The notes under the pieces: model-generated
Told to the model about the DNA's origin: nothing
What the model saw: only the letters and a program-made list of their open reading frames with translations
Database searches by the model: none
Shown: positions 11,563-23,304 of the stretch, in pieces
Numbering within the stretch: position 1 is the first letter of the stretch
Layout: each line of letters starts with the position of its first letter
NCBI GenBank assembly: GCA_014529385.2
Contig: CM043958.1
Location: 74,581,169-74,645,168, forward strand
From: Adiantum capillus-veneris
Lineage: Eukaryota > Streptophyta > Polypodiopsida > Polypodiales > Pteridaceae
Reading direction: 5' to 3'
Length of the DNA stretch: 64,000 nt
Translations under genes and position numbers: made by a program

Positions 11563-12290
11563 TGGTATCAAATCTCAGGAGAGGGGAGAGCTATGGAGGA
11601 GAGGGAAGGACTCTCTCTCTACGTCTCTCTCTGTCTCTTGATCGTAGAAGCATGAGGCATGGCCTCCCTCTCTCAGGAGTCGGCTCTCTCTCCCTCGTCT
11701 TCAAGAGAGACCGTGCATGGTCTTGCATATCATTCCAGCCGTGGTGTTCATGGTCGGGGATGAGGCACACGCTGTGTGCATAAACCCTTGATGGGGGGGA
11801 CGACAAAGATGGGAGCTGTGTGCAAGCACCCCTAGCAGAGGGAAGCAAGGTAGTTCGGCCACCTCCAAAACTGTCACAGATGGGATCTACGGGTTTGCCC
11901 TACCCTGCTCAGTATTGTTCAACACTACGACCACCCCTATTTGGGTTCTGCAGCGCGTGGTCGCTTGTTTTCTTTCCTGCACAGGCGGCAGAGAATGCCA
12001 TCGTCAAAATCAAGCTTGGGTTTCACACACACAAGCCCTAAGTCCTTTGGCGTTGGGCAATTAAAACTAATCCAGGGGAGGACGCCCACGGGCTAACCCC
12101 TCCCTTTCACCTCTTCGTTCTCCGTGCACAGCACCACACCAAGCCACCCGTATAGGGGGTGAGCAAACGACGGAGCAGTACGGATTTTTAACATGTAGAA
12201 TTTTTTGTAAAACTCAAAAATCCACAAACACCCAAACCGAGCCATGACCTCTAGACCAAAAAGTAAACTAATTGAGATACTGCACATCTA
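11563..12290 (+). mobile_element. Primer site and leader of the short-LTR element, copy 1
   Basis: The primer site reads TGGTATCAAATC, two changes from the initiator-tRNA-Met site TGGTATCAGAGC. The leader is CT-rich at 11600-11700. From 11990 to 12225 it matches 24950-25135, sharing AAAATCAAGCTTGGGTTTCA, a run of CACCACACxAAGCCACC and GAGCAAACGAYGGAGCAGTA. No gag or pol frame is recognisable, so this is a remnant or a non-autonomous copy. Confidence 0.7.
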
Positions 12291-12367
12291 GTGCAAAATA
12301 CTTCATAAGCAACAACTTGATGAATGCTCATGCCGTTCCAAAACAGCCTTTGCTAAACACTAGGGCC

Positions 12368-12840
12368 CATAAATACTTCTATGCTCATAGCGAACATATA
12401 TTCTTGCCAATTTATAGAGAAAAAAAAAGTCAATCTTGTCGAGCATTTACTGATATTCGACCTTGTTGAATTGGCCCCATGTACTGAAAAGCAGCAAAAC
12501 TAGCAAAAGATGTATTGTGTATCTGCTTGGCTTGATTACATTGTGCTTGATATATACGTAAGTATTGTCCTTGACATATATATAGATATGGAGCCCTCCT
12601 TTTGGAATCCTTGCTTCCCCAAAGTCAGAGACCATGCCTGCCTTGCCCTTACTTTCTAGGTAACTTTGCCTTGTTGGAGCCTTGTTCCGTTGTGAAAACA
12701 TGATGAAAGCACCATCGTGCAGCTTATGATGGTGGTATACCGAAAATAATTCCCACCAATTTGTGGCTTTGTTGAGAAAAATGCCGTATCCGAGGAATAT
12801 AAACATCAAAAAAAGCGTAAATGAAAAAAATTAGTCGGCC
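12368..12840 (+). repeat. Left arm of a ~470-bp inverted repeat
   Basis: Reverse complement of 13334-13808 with a low density of mismatches and small indels. Shared landmarks include CATAAATACTTCTATGCTCATAG at the outer end (12368) and TTAGTCGGCC at the inner end. The two arms enclose a truncated LTR and leader. Confidence 0.9.
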
Positions 12841-12951
12841 GGGCTAGGCAGTGTGGAAAGGGAGTCCAACTAGGGCAAAGGGCCAGGGGCCATGCTATAT
12901 AGTGGGTGGTTGGGAGGTGGACTTCTAGGTTCTAGTTCCCCCGGTCTTACA
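12837..12951 (+). repeat. 5'-truncated short LTR, copy 2
   Basis: Matches positions 1448 onward of the 11.4-kb copy (11448-11561), ending TCTTACA. The first ~38 bp are missing and the break coincides with the inner end of the inverted-repeat arm. Confidence 0.85.
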
Positions 12952-12952
12952 C

Positions 12953-13333
12953 TGGTATCAGAGCTCAGGAGAGGGGAGAGCTATGGAGGAGGGGTAAGGA
13001 CTCTCTCTCTACGTCTCTCTCGCTCTCTCTCGATCGCAGCAGCATGAGGCATGGCCTCCCTCTCTCCGAAGTAGGCTCTCTCTCCTTCATTTTTGAGAGA
13101 GGCTGTGCATGGTCTTGCATATCATGAAAGCCGTGGTGTTCATGGTCAGGGACGAGGCACACACGGTGTGCATAAACCCTTGACAGGTAGGGACGACAAA
13201 GACGGGAGCCGTGTGCAAGCACTCCTAGCAGAGGGAAGCGATGCAGGTTGGCCATCCAACTGGTACTATCATCCAATTGCATTCAAGAAAGTACAGGCCA
13301 TGCCTGCAATTGGTACGGTACAGATGTTGGCAT
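12953..13333 (+). mobile_element. Primer site and leader of copy 2 inside the inverted-repeat loop
   Basis: 12953-12964 is an exact TGGTATCAGAGC primer site. The leader to about 13235 parallels 11575-11860 (CT-rich tract, then ATGGTCTTGCATATCAT, GTTCATGGTC, GTGTGCATAAACCCTTGA). The last ~100 bp (GTACAGGCCATGCCTGCAAT) are not shared. Confidence 0.85.
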
Positions 13334-13808
13334 GGCCGACTAATGTTTTTCATTTACGCTTTGTTTGATGTTTATATGCCTTGGGTACGGCATTTTGCTT
13401 GACAAAGCCACAAATTGGTGGAAATTACTTTCGGTATACCACCGTCATAAGCTGCACGATGGTGCTTCCATCATGTTTTCACAAGGGAACAAGGCTCCAA
13501 CAAGGCAAAGTTACCTAGCAAGTAAGGGCAAGGCAGGCATGGTCTCTGACTAGGGGAAAGCAAGGGTTGCAGAAGGAGGGCTCCATATCTACATATATGT
13601 CAAGGACAATATTTACGTATATATCAAGGACAACGTAATCAAGCCAAGCAGGTACACAGTACATATTTTGCAAGTTTTCCTGCTTTTCAGTACATGGGGC
13701 CAATTCAACAAGGTCGATTATCAATAAATGCTCGACAAGGTCGACTTTTTTTTGCTCTATAAATTGATAAGAATATATGTTCTCTATGAGCATAGAAGTA
13801 TTTATGTG
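13334..13808 (-). repeat. Right arm of the ~470-bp inverted repeat
   Basis: Mirror image of 12368-12840. The arms can pair into a long stem with a 493-nt loop. Both arms keep a similar short open frame (KATNWW, HKLHDGA, NKAPTRQSYL, SKGKAGMVSD read minus in the left arm, plus in the right); I assign no function to it. Confidence 0.9.
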
Positions 13809-14979
13809 AAGCACGGCTTTCATAATTGCTCAATTTTGTATTGAGACTTCTCATGTTTGTCATATGCTATGAGCATACCAACTTGGAAGGGATTTAACAC
13901 TATGCTTGCATGATATTTCATTTCATACCAGATGGGTGTGCATGCCATATGAGAGTGTATATGATACACGTGATAACTCTCTCTTGCTCGTTCAAATTGG
14001 CTGTGAGTTGAATTCAACCTTCACAAGTTAAAGACATCTTAACCCCAAACTATGTTAAGATTTGCTTCATTTTTCATGCTTATGCATTTCAATCGTAAAG
14101 TATTGTCAATTATGAAAATCAAAGAACTTTTCTAGTTACATGTGAAGCAAGGTTTCTACCTGGTGCTAAGATACTGCCGCTTGACTAGACGTCAAGGGAA
14201 TTGGCACCCACGGTTTAGGCACTGGCAACCATTGGAATATTATCTCCTCATAGCTCCCTACCAGTATCGAAGGTGCAAGGCACTTATGATTCTGGACTTT
14301 ATGTTTGAGCCGTCACTGTATCCAAGGGCTTACAATTCTGCATGCAAGGCATGCTAGCGATGTGGATTCAATTCTACCGCTTTATGCATTCTGCTTCCGC
14401 TATCACACTAGTAACTCTATCACAAACAAGAGGCAAGGTGCCACTGCTAAGTCATTCTCATACAATCACGACCCCTGCAAGGGAGGTAGGTCAGGATGTA
14501 TATGTGTTCGTTTTCTTTTTTGTTGCCTCTCTCAATGAAAGCGTCATACAGACAGATTGTTGTATTCCTATATGATAAGCTGCAAACCAGGCCTAAGAGC
14601 ACACATTCTGGGCACACACTCTAGAAATTTAAGGAAAGTTCCTCAGCCCAACATGCTCTTCTTCTCTCTCTTTTTCTTAATTCTCTCAAGAATAATGAAA
14701 AGTCTCTAAGAAGCTTTTGAAACATGTTTTGTTTGGGAGTCAGCATGAGCCAAGGTGCTCTAACTCTCAGCTAGAAACTGGCCAAGATGCCATTCACATT
14801 AGTTTTCATCGCTTTATCAATTGAACACTAATTGCCGTAAGAGCTAGGAGCCACACACAGGCTGGCTAAGAGCCATTGTTAGATTTTGGGTAGGACCCAA
14901 CTATTGGCATTCCTTGTGTGATTATTCTTATGATCGAATAGATCTGCCCAATGAATTACACATCCAATACATCGACGTT
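13809..14979. other. No recognised gene
   Basis: Only short frames occur. No strong repeat unit or RNA gene was seen. Confidence 0.45.
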
Positions 14980-15577
14980 CATGGATGAGCAAGAGTCTTG
15001 TCGTTTCGAAGGATTCGGGTGTCATTTTCCACTATATGTTTCTAGTGCGACGCTCAAGTTGAGTTTTTGATACTCTTGCACTTACATCAGCTGCTCTATA
15101 CCATGGAGTCTAGAGGCAGCTAATAGATGAGACAACATGGCTATTGATATGAGCTAGGCATCTCACTTGTGTGGATTTCTTGCTCTCTCTATAGCACTAC
15201 GAGTGTCTATGGCATCACAATTTTGGGGTACGACCCAGCGGGTGCTTACTCAATCACCCCATACGCATTGAGGATCACAGTTTGATCTATTCACGTTATA
15301 CTTTCAAGGAAAGAATTTTGCAATCTACCACGCGGTAGCGGAAAAAATCAACTTTTCAAGTTGATTCTCATCATTCTGTACACGGTTAACTAGGTTGGTT
15401 ATCGTTACCTACTAGTTGAGCAGTTTCTACAAAGGGTCTTACCAAAGGGTTTGACTACACAGATTCTAATTGAAGGGTTGGGATTGCAAAGGCAACACCC
15501 ATGCTTTCCGTTGCAATGCTGCTTTTTTGTTCACAGGTGGACGACATGCTCCTCTATATTTGAATACCGGTAAGTAG
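14980..15577 (+). mobile_element. Older repeat family R, 5' portion (split by LINE insertion)
   Basis: Reverse complement of about 59250-59847 over its full length; landmarks are GCAAGAGTCTTGTC at 14987, ATCACCCCATACGCATTGAG, CAACTTTTCAAGTTGATTCTCATCA and GGTGGACGAC. It continues after the LINE at 22434. Part of the family is also present at 52259-52450. There is no coding frame. Confidence 0.85.
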
Positions 15578-15677
15578 ACATTCAGTTAAAAATATTTCAA
15601 TCAAAGTAAGTAGCGCGCTCGCGATTGCTAACACCCCCCCTTGCGCCATCATTGCTCACCCTGCTGCCCTTGCACTG

Positions 15678-15812
15678 CCCCCCCCCCCCCCCCCCCCCCC
15701 TCCCTACTTGTCCTCGTGCGTGGTAGCCCAGCCCGCCCCCCCTGCTGTGTGCTGCACTACCCGCCCTATCCGTTGCCTTCTCGCGTCACCCCCCCCCCCC
15801 CCCCCCCCCCCC
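15678..15812. repeat. Two poly-C tracts in the LINE 5'UTR
   Basis: C runs of about 23 (15678-15700) and 24 (15789-15812). The minus strand is G-rich, so G-quadruplex formation is plausible. Homopolymer length may be affected by sequencing. Confidence 0.9.
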
Positions 15813-15939
15813 GCCTTCCTCTCTTTCCCAAAGTTTCCGTGCAATTGGCTCTGGCAATGTTGTTCTTTGGACAATGCTCGGGGTGCTTGTTTGCATAGTT
15901 TTTTCTCCTTCCGCTTCTTTGCCATAGTAGTAGACACAG

Positions 15940-17400
15940 ATGGAGGCTCCACCTCCGCCACAGAGGGACTCGTCCGACGCCCCCTCGCCTAACCCCATTG
16001 AGCCCACCATTTGACTTGTTGTTTCACTGACAGAGCAAGCGACCTAGCCCAGAGGTAGAGCGCTTACAGGTGACTTCTGTCATTTGCAAGATTCTCGACA
16101 CCCGACCTAGCAAAGGAGAGCTACATGACCTTCTCCAGGCTTGCCTTCTCGCAGAGGTGGGCAAGATCTTGGAAGTACAGATACTCAGACGAGGATACTA
16201 TCGGATCGAGTTTGAGTCCTCCGAGATGGCATCCAAGGTCATCGCCATGAGTCCATTGACCATCCGAGCAGTACAAGCCCACTTTAGACAGTGGAGACAT
16301 GGTTTCAACCCTACTTCGGATGTTCTGGTAGAGGAGGCAGACATCCCCATCTCCGTCTGCTTTTTGGGTTTGCGGAGGGAGTACTTACCACTTTTGTCCA
16401 GGATAGGCTCAGTCATTGAGACTGTCCTAGAGACACCTCGCACGGCACCCTCAGTAGTAGCTGCCAAGGTGGTGGGCATTTCCTCAGTTCGCATTTTGGC
16501 TAGGGACACTCACACGCTCTCGAAGGTCATCCTTCTGCCTCGTGTGAGTGGGGGTTGGTTTACAAAGAGTGTGGAGTATTTGGGCCTCCCAAACCAGTGC
16601 TTCATTTGTCGATAGATGGGCCATCTTGCGAAGGCCTCTGTCCATGGAGGAGGCCTCGACCTACACCACAGACTCAGCCCCAACCTATAAGGGCTGGCCA
16701 GCAGCCATAGACAAAGACACAGTGCACACATGCAAAGGCACCCTCTGAGCGTGGGGCTCCAACAAACGAGGGATGGTAGCACGTCCGTGGTCGACAATGG
16801 TAGGGGCCACAATGACAGCTTGGCACTCAGAGTGGTCCTCAGGCGCCTACCCAGCAGCAATGGGCTCCCATGGGGAACCAGTTAAGTCCTCTTGAGTAGG
16901 ATGATATTTCTCCTCCAGCCCCCACCCCAGCTTCACCCTCAACAGCCCCTCCCCCCGGAGTTCCCCCCTTCCTCATCATCCTCCCCCCCCGCCTCCTGCT
17001 CCCGCCGCCTCTTCCCCCCGCCCCTCTACCTCTGCCTCTCCCCCCTCCCACTCCAGTTTCACAATAGGCCCAGGGGGTAGTGCCTTCTCAGGATGCTAGG
17101 AGATCTCTTGGCAGCGCCTTTGCCACAAGTCGCTTGGCGAGAGAGGGACAGCTTTTCTTACGACTCCCTCTACAGGTACATATATCTCCCCTTGCAGCTA
17201 TCCCTCATGGTCTGACGAGCATCGACATCCGGCACCAATGGGACTTCTTTGACTATGACTTTACTCGTTTTCTCGGCGACCCCTCAGTAGCCTGCTTCAC
17301 AGTCCATATTCTGCTCCTTGCAGCTAGGGGGACAGAGGCCTTGGACTCAGTAGTTGGCTTCTCCGTTCCCCTTTGAGACAGGGACCAGACTAAGTGGACT
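15940..17400 (+). pseudogene. LINE ORF1: RNA-binding protein with DUF4283-like domain and zinc knuckle
   Basis: The likely start is ATG at 15940 (MEAPPPPQRDSSDAPSPNP), followed by a stop and frameshift. The frame at 16070-16615 encodes a DUF4283-type domain (LLQACLLAEVGKILEVQILR, YYRIEFESSEMASKVI, then FLGLRREYLPLLSRIGSV). The zinc knuckle begins QCFICR, has a TAG, then MGHLAKAS, so the CCHC signature has a stop inside and its last Cys is Ser. A Pro-rich stretch at 16900-17060 and a C-terminal region to about 17376 follow. ORF1 proteins coat LINE RNA. The ORF is broken by several stops, so this copy is dead. Confidence 0.75.
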
Positions 17401-17786
17401 CTCAACTCAGTGTTGGGATGGTTGCACACAGAGTTCCTAGATTTCTCTCACCACATGGGATAACTAGGACTTACAGACATGCTTCAGACTTTGTGGCCAT
17501 TGGCCAAGTTTGCAGTGAAACCTCCAGATATAGCAAGATGTAGACACATTGTGGTTTACTTCTTTGCCGATACATAGTGCTTGCCATGCTATGTACACAT
17601 TCATGAGGACACTTGGACAAAGGAGGTTGCTTTATGTACAGCTCGCTCTGCTTGGGCTTGGGCCAGGCACTCGTTGCAGTCACGCCTATCTAGAGGATGC
17701 TCGGATGTGTATTACTCCCCGTCCAAGCCAGCCTCGAAGATAGCCCATTTAGCTGCTGCCGTAGCATCTGTTCTCTCTTGATCCCC

Positions 17787-20700
17787 CTGAGGATCGTCTC
17801 ATGGAACGTGCAAGGACTTGGTGGGCCCCAGTTTCAGCGTCAACGGGGTCGAATGCATTAGGAGCTTCAGTGCTGCCTTGTGGGAGGAGAGATTGATCTT
17901 CTTATACTTCAGGAGCACCGTCTGTGTGAGAGCCGCATTAGATGTTGTGGTAATCTCTTGCGTGGATGATATGATACTTTTTGGTAGCTGCTTTTGGACC
18001 TAGAGGCGTCCAGGGTGGGGTATATATGACTATTACGGACTCTTTGCAGCAGGCCATCGTGGGTAGAGGGATTATTATGCCAGGCAGGGCTTAGTGGATT
18101 ACTATGCAGGTTCAGGGTTTCCTTGTGGGCTTCCTGAACATCTATGTGCCCAATGTGGCGATTGCTCGAGCAGAGTTTGGTCACAGATAGTTGAGTCTCT
18201 ACCGTGGGCAGAACAATGATGCATAGGGGGGGACTTCAACATGTTGGAGGACCCTTCTAACGTGATTGGTGGTAGCCATGCTACTATGCATGGAGTTGAG
18301 CTGGCAGCTTGGGAGAGGTTTTGTATGACTCTGAGGGTCTAGATTTTTGGCAGCACTCTAGTTTTGTGAGGCCCCTAGGCAGCCTTGCCTTCTCTCGTTT
18401 TGACCGCAGAGTGGGAGGAGTGAGTCTATCGTGAATAGATCACTTCTACACTAGTGACCATTTCACTGACTTGGAGGGACAATTGGCATTCTGATAGGGA
18501 CTTCCTTCTTAGACCATGCACTAGTGATCCTCACAGTGGCAGACATGTAGAGGAGAGGGAGCATGAGGCTTCGCATCCCAGAGAGGGTCTTGCTGGACTC
18601 TGCACTCAGAGAGCTAGTAGAGGCTCTTTGGATAGAGAACTTGGACAGGTAGGATTCTCTTGTTGAGAGAGTGGCCTCAGGACTAGCTCAGATTAGTTGT
18701 TTCTTTCTCCAGGAGTCTTTGGCTTGCCGGGCCGTCGGGGGCTGTAGCGAGAGAGGAGGAGCAGTGTCTCAAATGGGGCATTTCTTTTTTACAGAGGATG
18801 TAGGAGCAGCATCTAGATAGTCCTTCATTGGAGGAGTAGCTACAGCAGGCTTACTAGGAGCTTGTTAGCACAGAGGAGCGTGACATGAGTTTGCTTTCCA
18901 CCGACAGGCATCTCAATGGACATAGGTGGGCGACAAAGAGACTGGTGCTTTCTTTGAGGAAGTGGGACCTCGGCGTTTCTATGCCAAGGTCAGTCAGTTG
19001 TAGAGGCCCGAAAGGTCACTTGCTTCTGAGCCCAAGGATATGCATGCATTTGCTACTGACTTTTATCGTGAGTTATTTTCTGCAAAGACTCAGTCAGAGT
19101 GTCAGGATGCATGCAGGGAGCAAGTTTGGGCACAGATGCCTTGTCTTGTGACTGAGGAGATGCGTTAGAGGCTTGAGGTGCAACTTCATCTTGAGGAGAT
19201 GCACACGGCCCTTAGGGCCCTCCACAGTGGTAGCTGTCTAGGTGAGGATGGGTTGACTCCCAGTTTTTTCTTGGAGTATTGGGACCTACTTGGCCCAGAT
19301 CTCTGTAGTGCTTTTTATTACATTTTGCACACAGGAGTGATGCCTGACAGCATGAGTGAGGGCTTGATCTACCTCATTCCCAAGGAGGGTGGCTCCGTGG
19401 ATGAGATTCAACAGTGGTGCCCATCACCATCCTCAACTCATCCTATAAAATTCTTGCCAAGGCTCTGAGTTTGAGGATCCAATCACTTCTAGAGAGCCTT
19501 ATACATGGGACTTAGATAGGTTTTGTCAAGGAACGCAGTATCCTTGACAACATCTTTACTTTTTGGGAGGCTTCTACCCTAGCACGGCTCCGTGGTGAGG
19601 ACCTAGTGATTCTTCTTCTCGATTTTGAGAAGGCATACAATAGAATTGATTGGGACTTTCTAGAGGGCACTCTATGCAGGATGGGCTTCTCAGATGCTTG
19701 GATCAGAGGGGTGTTAGCTTTCTACAGACAGGCTCACAGTCAGGTACTTTTGGCAGGAGGTAGAGGTGATTTCTTCATGCTCACACGTTTGGTCAGACAG
19801 GGTTGTCCTCTTGCCCCCTTCCTCTTTCTGTTCTATGCGGAGGCCATGAGCAGGTTTTTACAATCCCTATTCGGGGAGATGAGCTACTGGACACTAAGTT
19901 TTTCGATGACTCATCCTTGTACTTAGATGGCCAGGAGCCCAACCTTCACAGGTTTGAGTAGGCACTGGAGACCTTCTGTTGTGCATCGGGCGCACTGATC
20001 AACTAGAGAAAGATAGTGGGTTTCTCAATTGGTAGTGCACATGTTCCCAATTGGATGCTAGGAGAGGGTTTTAGTTGTATTCCCCCAGGGTAACACATTG
20101 CTTCCCTCCTCCTATCTATCAGGAGGAAGTTGTTACATTAGAGCTCAGCACGACTTTCTTTAGCTGGCAGAGTAGTAGTGGCCAACCAGGTGTTGTTGGT
20201 GACTATGTGGTACATCACTTCTTGTTGGATCTTCTCCAGCTCTTGTATCAGCCAGGTAGTGAGGCTAATAAGAAACTTCCTTTGGTCAGGACGTGACACT
20301 CAGATAGCCCGAGCCAAAGTGGCTTAGCAGGTCCTCACTCTTCCTTGTTCACAAGGAGGGCTTGGGATCATTCACCCAGCATAGCAGACCAGAGACCTTC
20401 TTGGGAAGTTCATAGTCAGAGGACTTCTTCCAGGTGAGGATCCCTAGAAGAAGTTCTTGCTACAACGGCTTCGTGCTAGGGTGCCTTAGGCTGGAGGCCC
20501 TTGGAGACCTTCGACCAGATGGATCTTCATAGAGATGCATAGAGTTGGTTTGAGCAGGAGACTGGAGGACCGCTTCGTTGTGAGTTTGCTTCGATCTTGG
20601 GAGCTCTTGCCACAAGGCCTGGAGCAGACACAACCTACTTGCACGGAGGAGCGCCTACGGCAGCCCCTTGTCTGGAACCCCATGGTTAGCATTCAGAGAA

Positions 20701-22230
20701 GCCACTTGGTTGGTAGTTGGCCTCGTGTTTCCTGGGGTCCCATGGCAGCGGGTCCAACGTGCTCTTTAGGTGACTGGTTAGAGCTTTGAGGCTTGTCAGA
20801 GGAGGTTCAAGGTTTCCATCTACAGGGCATGAGAGGGGTATAGAGCATGTGCCAGGACATCTCAGAGGTAGTTCGAGCGGAGCCTTCACACAATTGGAGG
20901 TTCTCATCTTAGTCAAGGCTTGCTCAGAGACTGTTTCATTACTTTTTTGTAAGCTACAGGGTGAGGGATGCACTAGAGGCTCCGCAGGTGGCAGAGTGCT
21001 GTTTTTAGAGGATCCGAGTAGTAGGCATCTGTGGGAGGACTTGTGTCATCGATCCCGACCCAGCAGCTCTTGAGACTGGACACTGGAGGCTGTGGGCTTG
21101 GGAGTGTTGTCCACTGGCACGAGTACAATGGGATCTTGGTGAGTGGCTCTGGAGGGACCCTTTCTGTTCTGCAGACCACCCAAGGAACCCATTCTTTTAG
21201 TACATTGTTTGACTGGGACATCATACACTAGCAGCACAGAAAGAGGCCCGCCCCATTGCAGCACCTCATTGGTAGGAGGAGGGTCTCACAGCTGAGTTCT
21301 TGGCAACCTTTTGGGAGAGGTTGTGGGACTCCAGACAGCCAAGGCAAGTCACCTTGTTTCAGTGGTTGGTCGCACACCGAGCTACAGCCATGCAGAGACC
21401 TTGCATCCAAAGAAGAATTATATGACATGAAGACAAGGTTCTACAAACTAGTAAGGCTATCTCACAAAATCTTGTCGAATTTAAGCACTATCCTTTGAAG
21501 ATAAAAGGTCGATGCAAGCCAACCAGTTAAAGGATAATGTAAAACTTGTAAACACTTACAAATAGTCATGTCAAAGGTAAGAACCAAGTAAGAACAAGTA
21601 TGTTTTATAAAGAATTTTTCCTTGTTTTAACTCTAAGATTTATTTTAAATGTTCATAAGTTTTATGTCTATGATTACCATAAATCATGCTTGTAGTAGCT
21701 TAGTCTCTCAAGCACCTAGTAGACCTTGTGTAGCTTGTGACCAACTCATGGAGAGTCAGCGTCACTGTCTTTGGGACTGTCCTTCGGCACAACAGGTGTG
21801 GCTTCGAGTTCTTCGGCTGATGCCTGCTCTTTCCACGGCTCGACAGTACACTTGGGGTGCAGCGGCCTGGTCCACCCTCATGGGCCCGGCACTTTAGCTT
21901 GAGCTATCTTTCACTAGTAGGATGATAGTGATGCAGGAGGACAGAGCTTACTCCACAGGAGTGGTGCAGTGAGAGAGAGGAGTGTTGGGAGCTTATCAAT
22001 GGCCTGACACTCTAGTTCATCTGGCGGGCCCATTGCTTCCGCATCTTTGAGGCTCGCCCTGTGCCACCAGCAGAGACTGTTTATGATTTTTGGCTAGAAC
22101 TGATCCACACTCTTAGAGGACAACTCAAGAGACTACAGGGTAGCTCCGACCGCATGCGGGAGCGCAGAGAGGCTTTCCTTCGACTCTGGCGTCCTGGGCA
22201 TTTCTACACCATGGTCATGGGTGTACTCTG
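17787..22230 (+). pseudogene. LINE ORF2: endonuclease, reverse transcriptase and zf-RVT, broken
   Basis: The APE-type endonuclease starts LRIVSWNVQGLGG at 17787, with LLILQEHRL and the GGDFNM motif near 18226-18243. Reverse transcriptase spans about 19190-19990: ALRALHSGSCLGEDGLTPSF, LLLDFEKAYNRIDW at 19615, VRQGCPLAPFLF at 19792, and a catalytic FFDD (19899-19910) in place of the common YADD/FADD. The zinc-binding zf-RVT domain near 21720-21800 reads CVACDQLMESQRHCLWDCP. ORF2 nicks target DNA and copies the RNA. Many stops and frameshifts interrupt it, and a 317-bp insert splits the zinc-finger part. Confidence 0.85.
21396..21728. mobile_element. 317-bp AT-rich insert in LINE ORF2 with 8-bp target duplication
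   Basis: AGACCTTG occurs at 21396-21403 and 21721-21728. The DNA between (21404-21720) is AT-rich and non-coding, unlike the GC-richer LINE. The reading frame up to the left copy (VAHRATAMQRPC) joins in frame to the right copy (RPCVACDQLMES), so removing the insert and one repeat leaves a continuous ORF2 frame. Eight-base duplications are typical of hAT elements, but I see no clear terminal inverted repeats. A SINE is also possible. Confidence 0.8.
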
Positions 22231-22433
22231 ATGGCACTACCAACCACCTATGTGGCTTTTTCCTCCCCCCATTTCTTGATTTAGCCCCATTTTACATATG
22301 CTGGTTTTTTCATTGCGAGAGTCTCCCTACCATGGTTGTTGTAGACCTCTCTTGAAGAGGTGGTTGTAGACCTATGGGCACTTTCAGTAACTAATAAAAG
22401 GATCTTTTTCTCGGGGAAAAAAAACATTCAGTT

Positions 22434-23285
22434 CAATCTCCAGGTATGCATCTATAGATTTGGTCTTATTCCAGTTTTTAGTATGCATTTCTTGGGTTTT
22501 TCAAGTCATTTAAATACTCTTGAATATTTCAAGGCCATGCCAAGGGCATGTCGAAACAAGTATTTTGGGTCGTAGTGTCCAATATACATTATGTTGTTAT
22601 GAATCCACTTGTAGGATTCGATTTGGCACATGTTGTCACATGGGATACAACATGTTCTAGGGACTCAAGGAGTTTGGTTTAGCTTTTGTGGAGCAAAAAA
22701 TCTATGAGGGTCCCTCTCACTCCCGTTGTAGAGTGTTTGCAGTTACCTCCACACACAAGTACATCTAGTCCTTGAAGGCTGGTCTTTTTTTTTATAAACA
22801 TCTTTACATGAGACATATTCCACATGTGGAGAATATGAGTCTCTGAACTAACCCTCGCGCCATTATTTCAATTATGTGTCCCGACAAAGTCCCTAGATGC
22901 TGGTCAAATCTGTTTTCTAAACCATTTTCAGCACGACGTATCAAGAGCAATCTCGATGGAAAAAAAAAATGGATACTTAGAATGACTTTTTCAAGTACAA
23001 TTATTGTTAAACAACATTACCGATGGTTGTTTATACATATAGCAAGTCTCTAAGTTGTTAAATGAAAAAGTTTCATTGTTTCTACCTAGAAGTGATCACT
23101 GTTTCACCTTCTATCATGGTTCAGACGTTTCAGCAATGCTTGCAAAAGATTGCAACTAAAAGTATTTAATTTATTTTTAGAACTATTAACATTCCTTTTA
23201 ATTTGTGCTAGGCACATCACATTTGCCATAAGTATTGGCAAGGGTACCATGGATATACAGGTTCGGATCTGTTTTTTGCTAAATG
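22434..23285 (+). mobile_element. Older repeat family R, 3' portion
   Basis: Continues the sequence cut at 15577. 22434-22590 matches 52330-52450 on the same strand. About 22600-23285 matches 52445-53140 in reverse complement (landmarks GTGGATTCATAAC, CCACATGTGGAGAATATGAG, TTTTCAGCACGACGTATC). The copy at 59 kb lacks this second segment. Confidence 0.85.
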
Positions 23286-23304
23286 CATGTACACTAGGTG
23301 TTAT

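Larger units (their letters stand above)
15578..22433 (+). mobile_element. Complete-length non-LTR (LINE/L1-type) retrotransposon with target duplication
   Basis: The element body is 15588-22423. It is flanked by direct repeats ACATTCAGTT at 15578-15587 and 22424-22433, and ends in CGGGGAAAAAAAA. Copies of the host repeat at 52.3 and 59.25 kb show the uninterrupted site (GTGAACATTCA...TTCAATCTCC), which proves insertion. Order: 5'UTR with two poly-C tracts, ORF1 (DUF4283-like with zinc knuckle), ORF2 (endonuclease, reverse transcriptase, zf-RVT), short 3'UTR. Both ORFs contain stops and frameshifts, so it is full length but inactive. It propagates by target-primed reverse transcription. Confidence 0.93.

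Noticed and set aside
15641-16010. Pro-rich / Gly-rich ORFs over the poly-C tracts
   Set aside because: Homopolymer translation inside the LINE 5'UTR.
16044-16100. tRNA-like A box (TAGCCCAGAGGTAGAGCGC) near the LINE ORF1 start
   Set aside because: No matching B box at the right distance and no cloverleaf. The bases read in frame as ORF1 coding (SPEVERLQ), so the match is chance.
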